A DNA stretch of 64,000 nt from Pseudomonas sp. URIL14HWK12:I12 (GCF_003097135.1 NZ_QEQL01000004.1:124001-188000); one strand, 5' to 3'; counted from the stretch's first letter, positions 52,416-61,039 are shown. Numbers and translations: made by a program. Notes: generated from the sequence alone by a model not told the origin.

Positions 52416-53089
52416 GGCTGCTCACCCTTGCCGGCGGGGCCCAGGCGGTAGCCCAGCCCGCGCACGGTTTCGACAATGCCGTTGCCCAGTTTGCGCCGCA
52501 GGTGGTGGATGTGAACGTTGAGCGCGTTGCTCTCGACGTCATCATCGAAGCCGTACACGCAGTCTTTGAGCTGGTCGGTGGACAGCACTCTGCCGGGGGC
52601 CTGCAGCAGGGCATGGAGGATGGCCTGCTCGCGCCGCGAGAGGTCTACGCCCACCCCGTCGAGCCAGGTTTCCCGGGTGCTGGGGTCGTAGCACAACGGG
52701 CCGTGCTCGATGCGGTTCTGCGCGCGCCCGGTAGTTCGGCGCACCAAGGTGTGCAGGCGCGCGGCCAGCTCGCGCAGGTCGAAGGGCTTGAGCAGGTAAT
52801 CGTCTGCGCCGGCCTCCAGGCCCGCTACCCGGTCGGTGACCGCGTCACGGGCGGTGAGCACAAGCACCGGCAACAGGTTGCCAGCCTGGCGCTGGCGCCG
52901 TAGCAGCTTGAGGCCATCTTCATCGGGCAGGCCCAGGTCGAGGATCATCACATCGAAATGCCCAGCCTTGAGCAGCGCCTCGGCGGCGCTGGCGGTGGCG
53001 ACCCGGTCGACTACTGCACCCTGGGCGGTAAGGCCGGCGGCGATCCCGCTGGCGATCAGGTCGTTATCTTCGCAAAGCAGTACGTGCAT
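52412..53089 (-). CDS. Response regulator, OmpR family (QseB/PmrA-like)
   Basis: 225 residues. Receiver domain MHVLLCEDNDLIASGIAAGL with phospho-Asp in VMILDLGLPDEDG and Lys in LLKPFDLREL; winged-helix output about 125-220 ending VETVRGLGYRLG. Start at 53089 is the family N-terminus; an in-frame ATG 20 codons upstream lies in the promoter region. Pairs with the kinase downstream. Two PmrA-box-like direct repeats lie between this gene and the divergent thioredoxin-like gene, so it may control both itself and that gene. Confidence 0.9.
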   Translation of the reverse strand: MHVLLCEDNDLIASGIAAGLTAQGAVVDRVATASAAEALLKAGHFDVMILDLGLPDEDGLKLLRRQRQAGNLLPVLVLTARDAVTDRVAGLEAGADDYLLKPFDLRELAARLHTLVRRTTGRAQNRIEHGPLCYDPSTRETWLDGVGVDLSRREQAILHALLQAPGRVLSTDQLKDCVYGFDDDVESNALNVHIHHLRRKLGNGIVETVRGLGYRLGPAGKGEQP

Positions 53090-53138
53090 GATGCTCTCGG
53101 CGCGGGCCATCAGGGAACAGGCATCCTGTGCCTGGGGT

Positions 53139-53184
53139 ATTAACGCCATATTATGCCCGGGGTGTCGATTAATAGCCGCTTAAC
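53139..53184. promoter_or_regulatory. PmrA-box-like direct repeats
   Basis: Two sites with hexamer-N5-hexamer layout: ATTAAT-N5-CTTAAC at 53168-53184 and the weaker ATTAAC-N5-ATTATG at 53139-53155. The known PmrA/QseB-type site is CTTAAT-N5-CTTAAT. They sit in the middle of the 138-base divergent promoter region next to a regulator gene of that subfamily. Confidence 0.55.
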
Positions 53185-53227
53185 CCGTCAGCGACATGAT
53201 CCCAGCACTTTCGATGAGGACACCGGC

Positions 53228-54040
53228 ATGCTGAGCCTGGCCCTGGGGCCCTTCACCCTTTCGATGCAGCACCTGGCGCTGTTGCTGGCCCTCGGCGCCG
53301 CGTTGTTGCTGGCCGCCAGGCTCGGCCCCCGCGGGCCGGGCGATGCCCAGGCCTGGGTATGGCGCCTGTTCCTGCTGTCGCTGGTGGCGGCACGGGCAGT
53401 GTTCGTGGTGCAGTACTGGCCGCAGTACAGCGGCCACGGCTGGCAGGTGATCGACCTGCGCGACGGCGGCTTCAGCCCGTTCAGTGGCCTGGCGTTCGCT
53501 CTGGCTGCCGCAGCGCTGTTGCTGTGGCGCCGCCCGGCGTTGCGCCGTGGCGTGCTGGCCGGTGGTGGCCTGGGTATAGGCCTGTGGCTGGCGGCAGGGG
53601 CGGCCCTGCCGTGGTGGCAACAGGGCTCGGCGCTGCCGGCCAGCGTGTTGCAGCAGGCCGACGGCCGCACCACACGCCTGGCGGCCTACCAAGGCAAGCC
53701 ACTGGTGGTGAACCTGTGGGCGACCTGGTGCCCGCCCTGCCGGCGCGAGATGCCGGTACTGGTGGCCGCGCAGCAGGCACACCCCGAGGTAAGATTCGTG
53801 TTCGTCAACCAGGGCGAGAGCCTGGGGGTGGTGGCCAACTTCAGCGCCACCACCGGCCTTTCGCTGAGCCAGGTGCTGTTTGACCCCGATGGCGCGTTGG
53901 CCGCTGAAGTAGGCGCCCATGCCCTGCCCACCACCCTCTTTTACGACGCCGAAGGCAAGCGGGTGGGCAGCCATTTGGGTGAGCTGTCCGAAGCCTCACT
54001 CGCACACGCGTTGAAGATGCTCAAGCCGTCAATGCCCTGA
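53228..54040 (+). CDS. Membrane TlpA-type thioredoxin protein with Lgt-like N-terminus
   Basis: 270 residues. Residues about 5-125 contain three or four hydrophobic helices with the string ARAVFVVQYWPQYSGHGWQVIDLRDGGFSPFSGL, which resembles the active-site region of prolipoprotein diacylglyceryl transferase (R...DGG.S..GG). Residues about 135-270 are a TlpA/ResA thioredoxin domain with WATWCPPCRRE and a cis-Pro region HALPTTLFYD. Topology should place the thioredoxin domain in the periplasm, where it would reduce disulfides. Start at 53228 lies after GAGGAC. Divergent from the two-component system. The 3' end overlaps the convergent emrB-like gene by 12 bases. Confidence 0.82.
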   Translation: MLSLALGPFTLSMQHLALLLALGAALLLAARLGPRGPGDAQAWVWRLFLLSLVAARAVFVVQYWPQYSGHGWQVIDLRDGGFSPFSGLAFALAAAALLLWRRPALRRGVLAGGGLGIGLWLAAGAALPWWQQGSALPASVLQQADGRTTRLAAYQGKPLVVNLWATWCPPCRREMPVLVAAQQAHPEVRFVFVNQGESLGVVANFSATTGLSLSQVLFDPDGALAAEVGAHALPTTLFYDAEGKRVGSHLGELSEASLAHALKMLKPSMP

Positions 54041-55558
54041 AGACGAAGGCCCCGCCTTGGCCGTGAACGGCGGCTTGGCGAAAAACACCAGAATGATCAG
54101 CCCGGCGAAGATCCAGCCCAGCATCGTGAAGTAGTCCACGGTGGAGAACATGTAGGCCTGGCTGTTGACCATCTGCTCCAGCTGCGCATAGCTGCGCCCG
54201 CCAGCGCCCCCTAGCTGTGCCAGCGCCTGCTGGGTCTGCGGGTCGTAGACACTGACGTTTTCGGTCAGGTACGCATGGTGCATATCGGCCCGGCGAATCC
54301 AGATCCAGGTGGTCAGCGAGGCCGCGAAACTGCCACCGAGCGTGCGCAGGAAGGTCGCCAGCCCCGAGCCATCGGCAATCATCTGTGGCGGCAGGTTCGA
54401 CAGCAGGATGCTGAGCGTCGGCATGAAGAACAACGCTACGCCTATCCCCATGAACAACTGCACCAGGGCCACATGAATGACATCCACCTCGGTGGTGAAG
54501 GTGGCGCGCATGAAGCACGAAAGCCCGATGGCGGTGAACGACAACCCCGCCAGGATGCGCAAGTCGAACTTATGCGCATAGCGCCCCACGAACGGCGACA
54601 TGATCACCGGCAACAAACCGATCGGCGCCACTGCCAGGCCCGCCCAGGTAGCGGTGTACCCCATCTGTGTCTGCAGCCACTGCGGCAGCAGCAGGTTGAT
54701 GCCGAAGAACCCGGCATAGCCGAACACCAGCACCAGGGTGCCCACGGCGAAGTTGCGGTTGGCGAACAGCCGCAGGTTGACCACCGGGTGCTCGTCGGTC
54801 AGTTCCCAGATCACGAACACCGCCAGCGCCACGGCCGAGATGGCAGTGCCGACGACGATGAAGGTGGACTCGAACCAGTCCAGGTCATTGCCCTTGTCGA
54901 GCACTACCTGCAACGCGCCCACGCCGATCATCAGGCTCACCAGCCCTACGTAGTCCATCGGCTGGCGGCTCAGGGTAACCGGCCGCGCCGCCAGTTGCTG
55001 GCGCACCACGGCGGCGGCAAACAGCCCTACGGGAATGTTGATGAAGAAAATCCACGGCCAGCTGTAGCTGTCGGTGATCCAGCCGCCGAGGATAGGCCCC
55101 GCGATCGGCGCCACCACCGTGACCATCGCCAGCAGCGCCAGCGCCATCCCGCGCTTGGCCGGCGGGTACACCGCCAGCAGCAGCGTCTGGGTCATCGGGT
55201 ACAGAGGCCCCGCCACAGCGCCCTGCAACACGCGAAAGCCCACAAGCTCAGGCATCGAGGTCGAAATCCCGCAGAGAAACGAAGCCAGCACGAACAGCAA
55301 GGTTGCCCAGATGAACAGCTTGACCTCGCCCACGCGCCGGCTCATCCAACCGGTCAACGGCAAGGCGATTGCGTTGGCCACCGCGAAGGAGGTAATGACC
55401 CAGGTGCCCTGCTCCGAGCTCACGGCCAGGTTGCCCGAAATGGTAGGCAGCGCCACGTTGGCGATGGTGGTGTCCAGCACCTGCATGAAAGTCGCCAGCG
55501 ATAGCCCGATGGTACTGAGCACCAGGCTGGGCGGCTTGAAGTAACCGTTATTGCTCAT
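54029..55558 (-). CDS. emrB: DHA2-family multidrug exporter, EmrB type
   Basis: 509-residue inner-membrane proton antiporter with 14 predicted helices. Start at 55558 (MSNNGYFKPPSLVLSTIGLSLATFMQVLDTTIANVALPTISG) after CAGGT; the motif VLDTTIANVALPTISG is diagnostic of the EmrB/QacA group, and GWMSRRVGEVKLF is the MFS motif A region. Last gene of a four-gene operon (marR, nodT-like, emrA, emrB), so with EmrA and the outer-membrane factor it forms a tripartite pump for hydrophobic drugs or uncouplers. Confidence 0.9.
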   Translation of the reverse strand: MSNNGYFKPPSLVLSTIGLSLATFMQVLDTTIANVALPTISGNLAVSSEQGTWVITSFAVANAIALPLTGWMSRRVGEVKLFIWATLLFVLASFLCGISTSMPELVGFRVLQGAVAGPLYPMTQTLLLAVYPPAKRGMALALLAMVTVVAPIAGPILGGWITDSYSWPWIFFINIPVGLFAAAVVRQQLAARPVTLSRQPMDYVGLVSLMIGVGALQVVLDKGNDLDWFESTFIVVGTAISAVALAVFVIWELTDEHPVVNLRLFANRNFAVGTLVLVFGYAGFFGINLLLPQWLQTQMGYTATWAGLAVAPIGLLPVIMSPFVGRYAHKFDLRILAGLSFTAIGLSCFMRATFTTEVDVIHVALVQLFMGIGVALFFMPTLSILLSNLPPQMIADGSGLATFLRTLGGSFAASLTTWIWIRRADMHHAYLTENVSVYDPQTQQALAQLGGAGGRSYAQLEQMVNSQAYMFSTVDYFTMLGWIFAGLIILVFFAKPPFTAKAGPSSSGH

Positions 55559-55601
55559 GTTCGATACCTGCGCGGGCCCCGCGGGCGGGGCCATGGGCGG
55601 C

Positions 55602-56786
55602 TCAACGCTGGGCGGCTTTGCCCATTGCGCTGTTGTCGTGGATCAACCGCGCGATCAGATCGTCGGCCTCGCCCAGTTGTTTGTCATACACCTGAGTGGT
55701 GAACGAAGCCTGCTGCGGCGGTTGCTGCGCCAGCATCGGGCCGCTGGTGTCATGCAGGTCCACATCCACCACGGTCGAAAGGCCTATGCGCAGCGGGTGG
55801 TCACGCAGGTGGTCGGGCTCGAGCTTGATGCGCACCGGCACCCGCTGGACGATCTTGATCCAGTTACCGGTGGCATTCTGCGCCGGCAGCAACGAAAACG
55901 CGCTGCCGGTGCCTGCGCCCAGGCTCTCGACGGTGCCCTTGTACTCCACGTCGTCGCCGTAGATATCGGCGGTGATGGTCACCGGCTGGCCGATGCGCAT
56001 CTGGCGCAATTGGGTTTCCTTGAAGTTGGCGTCGATCCACACCTCATCCAGCGGAATCACGGCCATGGTGGTGGCGCCAGGCTGCAAGCGCTGGCCCAGT
56101 TGCACGGTGCGCTTGGCCACGAAACCGGTGACCGGCGCGACGATGGTGGTTCGTGCCTGTGCCAGGTAGGCATCGCGCACCTGCGCCGCGGCGGCCTGCA
56201 CCTCAGGGTGCGAGGCAATCTGGGTGTCGTCCACCAGCGCCTGGGTGGTCGCCAATTGCTGCTGGGCGTTGTTCAACGCATTCTGCGCACTGGTCAGGTC
56301 GTCGCGGGCATGGGCCAACTCTTCCTGGGAGATCGCCCCGCTGGCGGCGAGGTTCTTGCGCCGGTTGAAGTTCTCCTGCGCGCGCTGTACATCGGCCTTG
56401 CGAGTGCCGACCTGTGCCTTTTGCGCATCGACATTGGTGTACAGGCCACGCACCTGCCGGACGGTGCGGGCGAGGTTGGCCTGGGCGCTCTGCAGCGCAA
56501 TGCGCGCATCGGACGGGTCGAGCACGATCAAGGTTTGCCCTGCGTGCACCAGGTCACCGTCATCGGCGCCGATGCTGGTGACCGTGCCGCCGGTCAGCGG
56601 GGTGATCGACACCACGTTGCCGTTCACATAGGCATCGTCAGTGCTTTCGTACCACTTGCCGTACAGGCTGTGCCACAGCCATACGCCGGCGATGGCCAGC
56701 ACCACGACCAGCACCAGGATGATCAGGAACAGCTTGCGCTTGCGCGGGTTGCTCTTGGGTTGCACGGAGGCATTGTCATCGGCCAT
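55602..56786 (-). CDS. emrA: EmrA-type membrane fusion protein
   Basis: 394 residues. One N-terminal helix (LFLIILVLVVVLAIAGVWLWHSLYG) anchors it; then YESTDDAYVNGNVVSITPLTGGTV, the typical EmrA beta/lipoyl start; a long coiled coil about 100-215; second lipoyl half VAPVTGFVAKRTVQLGQRLQPG; and a C-terminal segment with VPVRIKLEPD. Connects EmrB to the outer-membrane factor. Spaced 2 bases from the outer-membrane gene and 43 from emrB. Confidence 0.9.
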   Translation of the reverse strand: MADDNASVQPKSNPRKRKLFLIILVLVVVLAIAGVWLWHSLYGKWYESTDDAYVNGNVVSITPLTGGTVTSIGADDGDLVHAGQTLIVLDPSDARIALQSAQANLARTVRQVRGLYTNVDAQKAQVGTRKADVQRAQENFNRRKNLAASGAISQEELAHARDDLTSAQNALNNAQQQLATTQALVDDTQIASHPEVQAAAAQVRDAYLAQARTTIVAPVTGFVAKRTVQLGQRLQPGATTMAVIPLDEVWIDANFKETQLRQMRIGQPVTITADIYGDDVEYKGTVESLGAGTGSAFSLLPAQNATGNWIKIVQRVPVRIKLEPDHLRDHPLRIGLSTVVDVDLHDTSGPMLAQQPPQQASFTTQVYDKQLGEADDLIARLIHDNSAMGKAAQR

Positions 56787-56788
56787 GT

Positions 56789-58246
56789 TCAGTTACCTTG
56801 GGTGTCATTGGCGGCGAGCCCCTGGGCGGAGAAGCCGCCCCCGAGTGCCTGCATCAGTTGAATCGAGGTGTCGATGCGCTGGGCCTCAAGGCTCGCCAGC
56901 TGGCGCTGGGCCTGCAGCAATTGCTGCTCGACGGTCAATACGTCGAGGTAGTTGCCGATGCCTGAGGAGTAGCGCTGCGTCGCGGTGTCGAACGAGTGCT
57001 GGGCCACGTCGGCAGCATGGGCCTGGGCGGCCACCTGCCTGCCGATACCGTCGAGCTGGTTGATCGCATCGCTCACATCCGCCAACGCCTGGTTGAGCAC
57101 TTTGTTGTACTGGGCGACCGCCAGGTCGTAATCAGCGTCACGGGCATCGAGGTTGGCGCGCAGCCGGCCGCCATCGAAAATCGGCAACGACAACGCCGGG
57201 CCAATGTTCCAGAACTTGCTGGCGCTGCCGAACAGCGCATCGCCCAGCACCGCCTGGGTACCGGCAGCGGCGCTCAGGTTGAGGTTGGGGTAAAAGCGCG
57301 TTGTGGCGGCCTTGATATCCTTGCTGGCCGCCTCTACCCGCCAGCGTGCAGCGGTCAGGTCGGGCCTGCGGCCGAGCAGGTCGGCCGGCAGGCTTGAGGG
57401 CAACTGCACTGCAGCAGGCACCAACACCTTGGGCCGGGCGAGCTCGGCGCTGCGGTCAGGGCCCTTGCCCAGCAGCACTGCCAAGGCGATCCGCGCGCTG
57501 CGCAGCTGGCGAGCGGTTTCCAGAGCCTGGGCCTGCGAGGTGGCTTGCAGGCTCTCGGTTTGTTGCAGTTGATACTGGCTGTCAATGCCCGAGGCCAAGC
57601 GGCGCTGGCCTAACTCAAGCAGCTGGCTGGTACGCTTGAGGTCTTCCTGGGCCAGGTCGTCCAGCACGTAGGCCTGGGCCAGGTTGCTGTAAGCGCGAGC
57701 CACATCGGCTGCCAGGGTCAGGCGCGCCGCCTGGCGGTCGACCTCGGCCGCGCGGGCCTGGCCCAGCGCCGCCTCCCAGGCAGCGCGCTGGCCGCCCCAG
57801 AGGTCGAAGGTGTAGCTGAAGGTCAGCTCGGCACTGCGCAGGGTGCCCAGGTTGCCGCCCTCGCCTCTTGGGTCTTGATAACGCGACACTCGCGAGCGCG
57901 TCACGCCGGCATCGGCGTTCACTTCAGGCATGCGGTCGGCATCGGCGGCGTAAGCGGCCGCCATGGCCTGGTGGGCGCGGGCGCTGGCCGCTTGCATGTC
58001 GGGGTTGTCACGCAGCGCTTCGTCGATCAGCCCGTCAAGCTGTGGGTCGCCCAGGGCCGCCCACCAGTTGGGCTGCGGCCAAGCGGCCGGGCTCAGGGCA
58101 ACGCCGGAGAGCGTCTTGCCAGCGGCCAGGTCACCGGGTTGGTTGAGCTTCGAATCAGTGTGCAGGCCGTGGGTGCTGGCGCAACCGGCCAAGGCCATGG
58201 CCAGGCACAGCGGCGCGAACGTATGCAGCGAAGCTGGCAATTTCAT
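56789..58246 (-). CDS. NodT-family outer-membrane efflux lipoprotein
   Basis: 485 residues. Signal with lipobox LAGC (LCLAMALAGCAST), so lipid-anchored like OprM. Family motifs: WWAALGDPQLDGLIDEAL, NPDMQAASARAHQA, LLGRRPDLTAARWRVEAASKDIKAA, FDGGRLRANLDARDADYD. Forms the exit channel for the EmrAB pump. The start overlaps the marR stop by ATGA. Encoding the channel inside the operon makes the pump self-contained. Confidence 0.92.
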   Translation of the reverse strand: MKLPASLHTFAPLCLAMALAGCASTHGLHTDSKLNQPGDLAAGKTLSGVALSPAAWPQPNWWAALGDPQLDGLIDEALRDNPDMQAASARAHQAMAAAYAADADRMPEVNADAGVTRSRVSRYQDPRGEGGNLGTLRSAELTFSYTFDLWGGQRAAWEAALGQARAAEVDRQAARLTLAADVARAYSNLAQAYVLDDLAQEDLKRTSQLLELGQRRLASGIDSQYQLQQTESLQATSQAQALETARQLRSARIALAVLLGKGPDRSAELARPKVLVPAAVQLPSSLPADLLGRRPDLTAARWRVEAASKDIKAATTRFYPNLNLSAAAGTQAVLGDALFGSASKFWNIGPALSLPIFDGGRLRANLDARDADYDLAVAQYNKVLNQALADVSDAINQLDGIGRQVAAQAHAADVAQHSFDTATQRYSSGIGNYLDVLTVEQQLLQAQRQLASLEAQRIDTSIQLMQALGGGFSAQGLAANDTQGN

Positions 58247-58722
58247 GGTCGTTCATTACCCGGAAAACTGCAGGCGACCGAATCGCCGGCATGGATGAGA
58301 ATCTTGCGCAGAATGCGCTGCAGCTCGTTGAATTCCGCAGGCTCCAGCATCGAGACCAGCTCATTGAGCGCTGCTGCGCCGATTTCCGGCAGGCGATCAG
58401 CCAAAGCCTGGCCTGCAGCAGTCAAGGCAAGGTGCACTTGGCGCCGGTCGGCAGCGCTGCGGGTTCGTTCGATCAGTTGCTTCTGTTCCAGGCGGTCGAG
58501 CATGCGGGTCATTGAGCCGCTGTCCAGCGCCAGGTAGCGACACAATTCAGCGGGCGTGTCGACATAGCCCCGGGCCACGATGATCAGCACCTTGAACTGC
58601 GCGCTGGTGATCTCGTAAGGCTCCAGGTGCCGGTCAAGGGTACGGTCCTTGAGAATGGCCGTGCGGCCGATCAGCATCGGCAGCTGGCAATCGCCAAAGG
58701 TTGCAGGAGTGAAATGCAGCAT
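58243..58722 (-). CDS. MarR-family repressor of the efflux operon
   Basis: 159 residues with start 58722 (MLHFTPATFGDCQLPMLIGRTAILKDRTLD), the form known for this family; an ATG at 58746 lies inside an operator-like palindrome and is less likely. Winged-helix core TSAQFKVLIIVARGYVDTPAELCRYLALDSGSMTRMLDRLEQKQLIERTRSAADRRQVHLALT. First gene of the efflux operon, so it should repress its own transcription until a phenolic or drug ligand binds. Two 12-bp perfect palindromes lie just upstream. Confidence 0.9.
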   Translation of the reverse strand: MLHFTPATFGDCQLPMLIGRTAILKDRTLDRHLEPYEITSAQFKVLIIVARGYVDTPAELCRYLALDSGSMTRMLDRLEQKQLIERTRSAADRRQVHLALTAAGQALADRLPEIGAAALNELVSMLEPAEFNELQRILRKILIHAGDSVACSFPGNERP

Positions 58723-58731
58723 AAGTGTATG

Positions 58732-58791
58732 GGCAGTAACTGCCATGGCAGCGAATGTGTAACGTGATATTACTGCCTAGGCAGCGAATGT
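58732..58791. promoter_or_regulatory. Double palindromic operator of the marR-efflux operon
   Basis: CTGCCATGGCAG (58740-58751) and CTGCCTAGGCAG (58773-58784) are perfect palindromes, each followed by CGAATGT, so a 20-base unit is repeated with 33-base spacing, about three helix turns. A further inverted repeat GGCAGT-A-ACTGCC (58732-58744) overlaps the first. Between them is an AT-rich stretch that can hold the -10 box. Confidence 0.7.
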
Positions 58792-58824
58792 CAAGCACCG
58801 CTACCCCAGCCGACGAACGATGGC

Positions 58825-60192
58825 TTATTGCGTGAGGCCTGGCAGCCAGAGCGCGGCCTCAAGGCCGCCCCCTTGTCGATTGTCCAACTGCAAGCGCCCA
58901 CCATGGGTGGTGGCGATACGCGCGGCGATACTCAAGCCCAGCCCATAGCCCCCTTGGCCTGAATTACGCGAGGCCTCGCCTCGGACGAACGGCTGCTCGA
59001 TGCCGGGCAGCTGCGCCGGTGGGATGCCTGGGCCGCGATCAAGCACGGCGATACTGACCTGCGCACCCACGCGCCGCAGCTCGATACGCACATCACGGCC
59101 ATAGCGCAGCGCATTCACCACGAGGTTCTGTACCGCACGTTGCAACAGCACCTCATTGCCCAGCACCTGCACCTCGCTGCCTTCGATCGGCAAGGGCTCA
59201 GCCGTGCTGGCCAACTCCGCGCCCAGCTGCACCAGCAGTGGCCGAACGGCCACAGGGCGCATCATTGGGGGTTCGGCGCTGTGCAGGTAATCCAGCACCT
59301 GGCCGATCATCCGGTCCATCTCGCGCACGTTGCGCCCCAGGCGTTGGCGTTGCTCGGGGTCGGCGACCTTTTCGATGCGCAGCCGCAGGCGCGTCAGCGG
59401 CGTGCGCAGGTCGTGCGACACCGCTGCGAGAAAGTGCCTCTGCTCACGGACCATGGCTTGCAGGCGTCGCTGCATGCTATTGAAGGCGCGCGACGCCTCC
59501 CGGACCTCGCGCGGCCCCTCTTCTGCCAGGGGCGGCTGCTCGAGGTCACTGCCCAGTGCCTTGGCCGCGCTGGCCAGGCGCCGCAAGGGGCGCAGGCACA
59601 AACGCGCGGCGATCAGGCAGATGCCCAGCACCGCCAGCAGCCGCAGCGCATACACCCGCAGCAGATAGTCGGCCAGCAACACCCAGGTCGACTCGCCGCT
59701 CCAGCCCTGCATCTCCTGGCCTTCGATCTGCAGCCAGCGGCCATCGGCCATTTGTACGGCAAAGCCCACATGCGCCCAGGCACTGCGGGGGGCGAACAAG
59801 CTGCGCCAAACCACCGGCTGGCCGGCCGCGTCGGTGAGGCTGGCGTCGGCCAGGCGTACCGCCCGCGTTTCGTGCATCTCGTAGGCGAGCGCTTCCTGCA
59901 GCAGGCGATTGATACGCCGGTGGCCAGGGCGGGCGTCCAGGTCGGTGCGAGGAGGCTCGGCGCTGCAGCGCCGGGTGTAGTGTGCGGGCATTGCCACGGG
60001 CTGCTCGCAGCCTGCGCGGATCAACGCGACGCTGCGCGCGGCCATCAGGCGCACCGGGGCTTCGAGAATCTGGGCGAAGCGCACATCGAACCAGATACTG
60101 CTGGAGAGGAGCTGGATCGCCAGCGTGCCGCCAGCCATGATCAGCGCCAGTTGCCCAAGCAAGGTGCCGGGCCATAGGCGGTGCCAACTCAC
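58825..60192 (-). CDS. Sensor histidine kinase of the siderophore-receptor locus
   Basis: 455 residues if started at GTG 60192, which overlaps the regulator stop as GTGA; an ATG at 60300 would overlap the regulator by over 100 bases. Helix 1 LGQLALIMAGGTLAIQLLSSSIWF, periplasmic domain of about 125 residues with two cysteines (RAGCEQP, TRRCSAEPP) that could form a disulfide, helix 2 LLRVYALRLLAVLGICLIAARLCL, HAMP, H-box AAVSHDLRTPLTRLRLR, N-box LVVNALRYGRDV, G-boxes DRGPGIPPAQL and GGYGLGLSIA. Signal unknown. Confidence 0.88.
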   Translation of the reverse strand: MSWHRLWPGTLLGQLALIMAGGTLAIQLLSSSIWFDVRFAQILEAPVRLMAARSVALIRAGCEQPVAMPAHYTRRCSAEPPRTDLDARPGHRRINRLLQEALAYEMHETRAVRLADASLTDAAGQPVVWRSLFAPRSAWAHVGFAVQMADGRWLQIEGQEMQGWSGESTWVLLADYLLRVYALRLLAVLGICLIAARLCLRPLRRLASAAKALGSDLEQPPLAEEGPREVREASRAFNSMQRRLQAMVREQRHFLAAVSHDLRTPLTRLRLRIEKVADPEQRQRLGRNVREMDRMIGQVLDYLHSAEPPMMRPVAVRPLLVQLGAELASTAEPLPIEGSEVQVLGNEVLLQRAVQNLVVNALRYGRDVRIELRRVGAQVSIAVLDRGPGIPPAQLPGIEQPFVRGEASRNSGQGGYGLGLSIAARIATTHGGRLQLDNRQGGGLEAALWLPGLTQ

Positions 60193-60950
60193 TGCGTGCT
60201 GCCGGGCAGGCTCAGCAAGTAGCCTTCGTTGCGCACGGTCACGATCTCCACCCCTGCCACCGCGCCGCGGCGAAGATGCTGGCGCAAACGGCTGATGCAC
60301 ATGTCTACCGAGCGGTCTTCAGGCAGGAACTCACGCCCCAGGGCGGCGCGGCTGAGCCGGTCGCGGCCGAGCACCCGCCCAGGGTTGGCCAGCAGGTCAC
60401 GCAGCACTCGGTAATCCGAGCGTGGCAGCACGGCCCTGGCGCCCCCGGGCAGCACCAGCTGGCGCCGTGAGTGCTCGAGCACAAAGCCGCAGAAGCGTTC
60501 GCCCGCAGGCGACCGGGCTGCGGGTGCGGGCGCGGCCACCTGTGCCCGGCGCAGAACAGCCTTGACCCGCGCCAGCAACTCGCGAGGCTCGAAGGGTTTG
60601 CACACGTAGTCATCGGCGCCCACCTCCAGGCCGACAATGCGGTCCATTGCCGAACCACGCGCCGACAGCATGATCACCCCTAGCCCCGGCCATCGTTGCA
60701 GCTGCCGGCACAGGCTCAGGCCATCCTCACCGGGTAGCATCAGGTCAAGCACCACCAACTGCGGCACGCTTTTGCGCAGGTGCGCCCACATCTGCTGGCC
60801 GTCGGCGGCCTCGAGCACGTGATAGCCCGCGTCGCTGAGGTAATCGGCCAGCAGCTCGCGGATTTCGTCGTCATCGTCGACCACCAGAACGGTGCTACGG
60901 GGGGTGAAGGCAGGCGCCGAGCCAAGGCTCGGTATCTCGTTACATTCCAT
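60189..60950 (-). CDS. Response regulator, OmpR family
   Basis: 253 residues with start 60950 (MECNEIPSLGSAPAF), giving a short extension before the receiver STVLVVDDDDEIRELLADYL. Phospho-Asp in LVVLDLMLPGEDG, Lys in VCKPFEPREL; winged helix to the C-terminus (DRLSRAALGREFLPEDRSVDMCISRLRQHL). Pairs with the kinase that follows and is divergent from the TonB receptor gene, like PfeR or PirR of P. aeruginosa. Direct repeats TTACAT overlap the start codon, which suggests autoregulation or a different true start. Confidence 0.87.
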   Translation of the reverse strand: MECNEIPSLGSAPAFTPRSTVLVVDDDDEIRELLADYLSDAGYHVLEAADGQQMWAHLRKSVPQLVVLDLMLPGEDGLSLCRQLQRWPGLGVIMLSARGSAMDRIVGLEVGADDYVCKPFEPRELLARVKAVLRRAQVAAPAPAARSPAGERFCGFVLEHSRRQLVLPGGARAVLPRSDYRVLRDLLANPGRVLGRDRLSRAALGREFLPEDRSVDMCISRLRQHLRRGAVAGVEIVTVRNEGYLLSLPGSTQ

Positions 60951-60965
60951 TACATGCCCATACAA
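60940..60965. promoter_or_regulatory. 10-bp-spaced direct repeats at the regulator start
   Basis: TTACAT (60940-60945), TTACAT (60950-60955) and ATACAA (60960-60965) recur every 10 bases, the spacing expected for tandem binding of an OmpR-family protein. They lie at the start of the regulator and 75-100 bases before the receptor gene. Confidence 0.4.
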
Positions 60966-61039
60966 ATGCGCGGTACAGCGGCGGGGAAAAATCCGAAGAA
61001 TGATATCAAGAATCATACTCAAACACGACATTACCCCTC

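Noticed and set aside
61000..61016. Fur box before the siderophore receptor
   Set aside because: ATGAT-N7-ATCAT is symmetric but matches the 19-bp Fur consensus poorly by eye, so it is only mentioned as possible.
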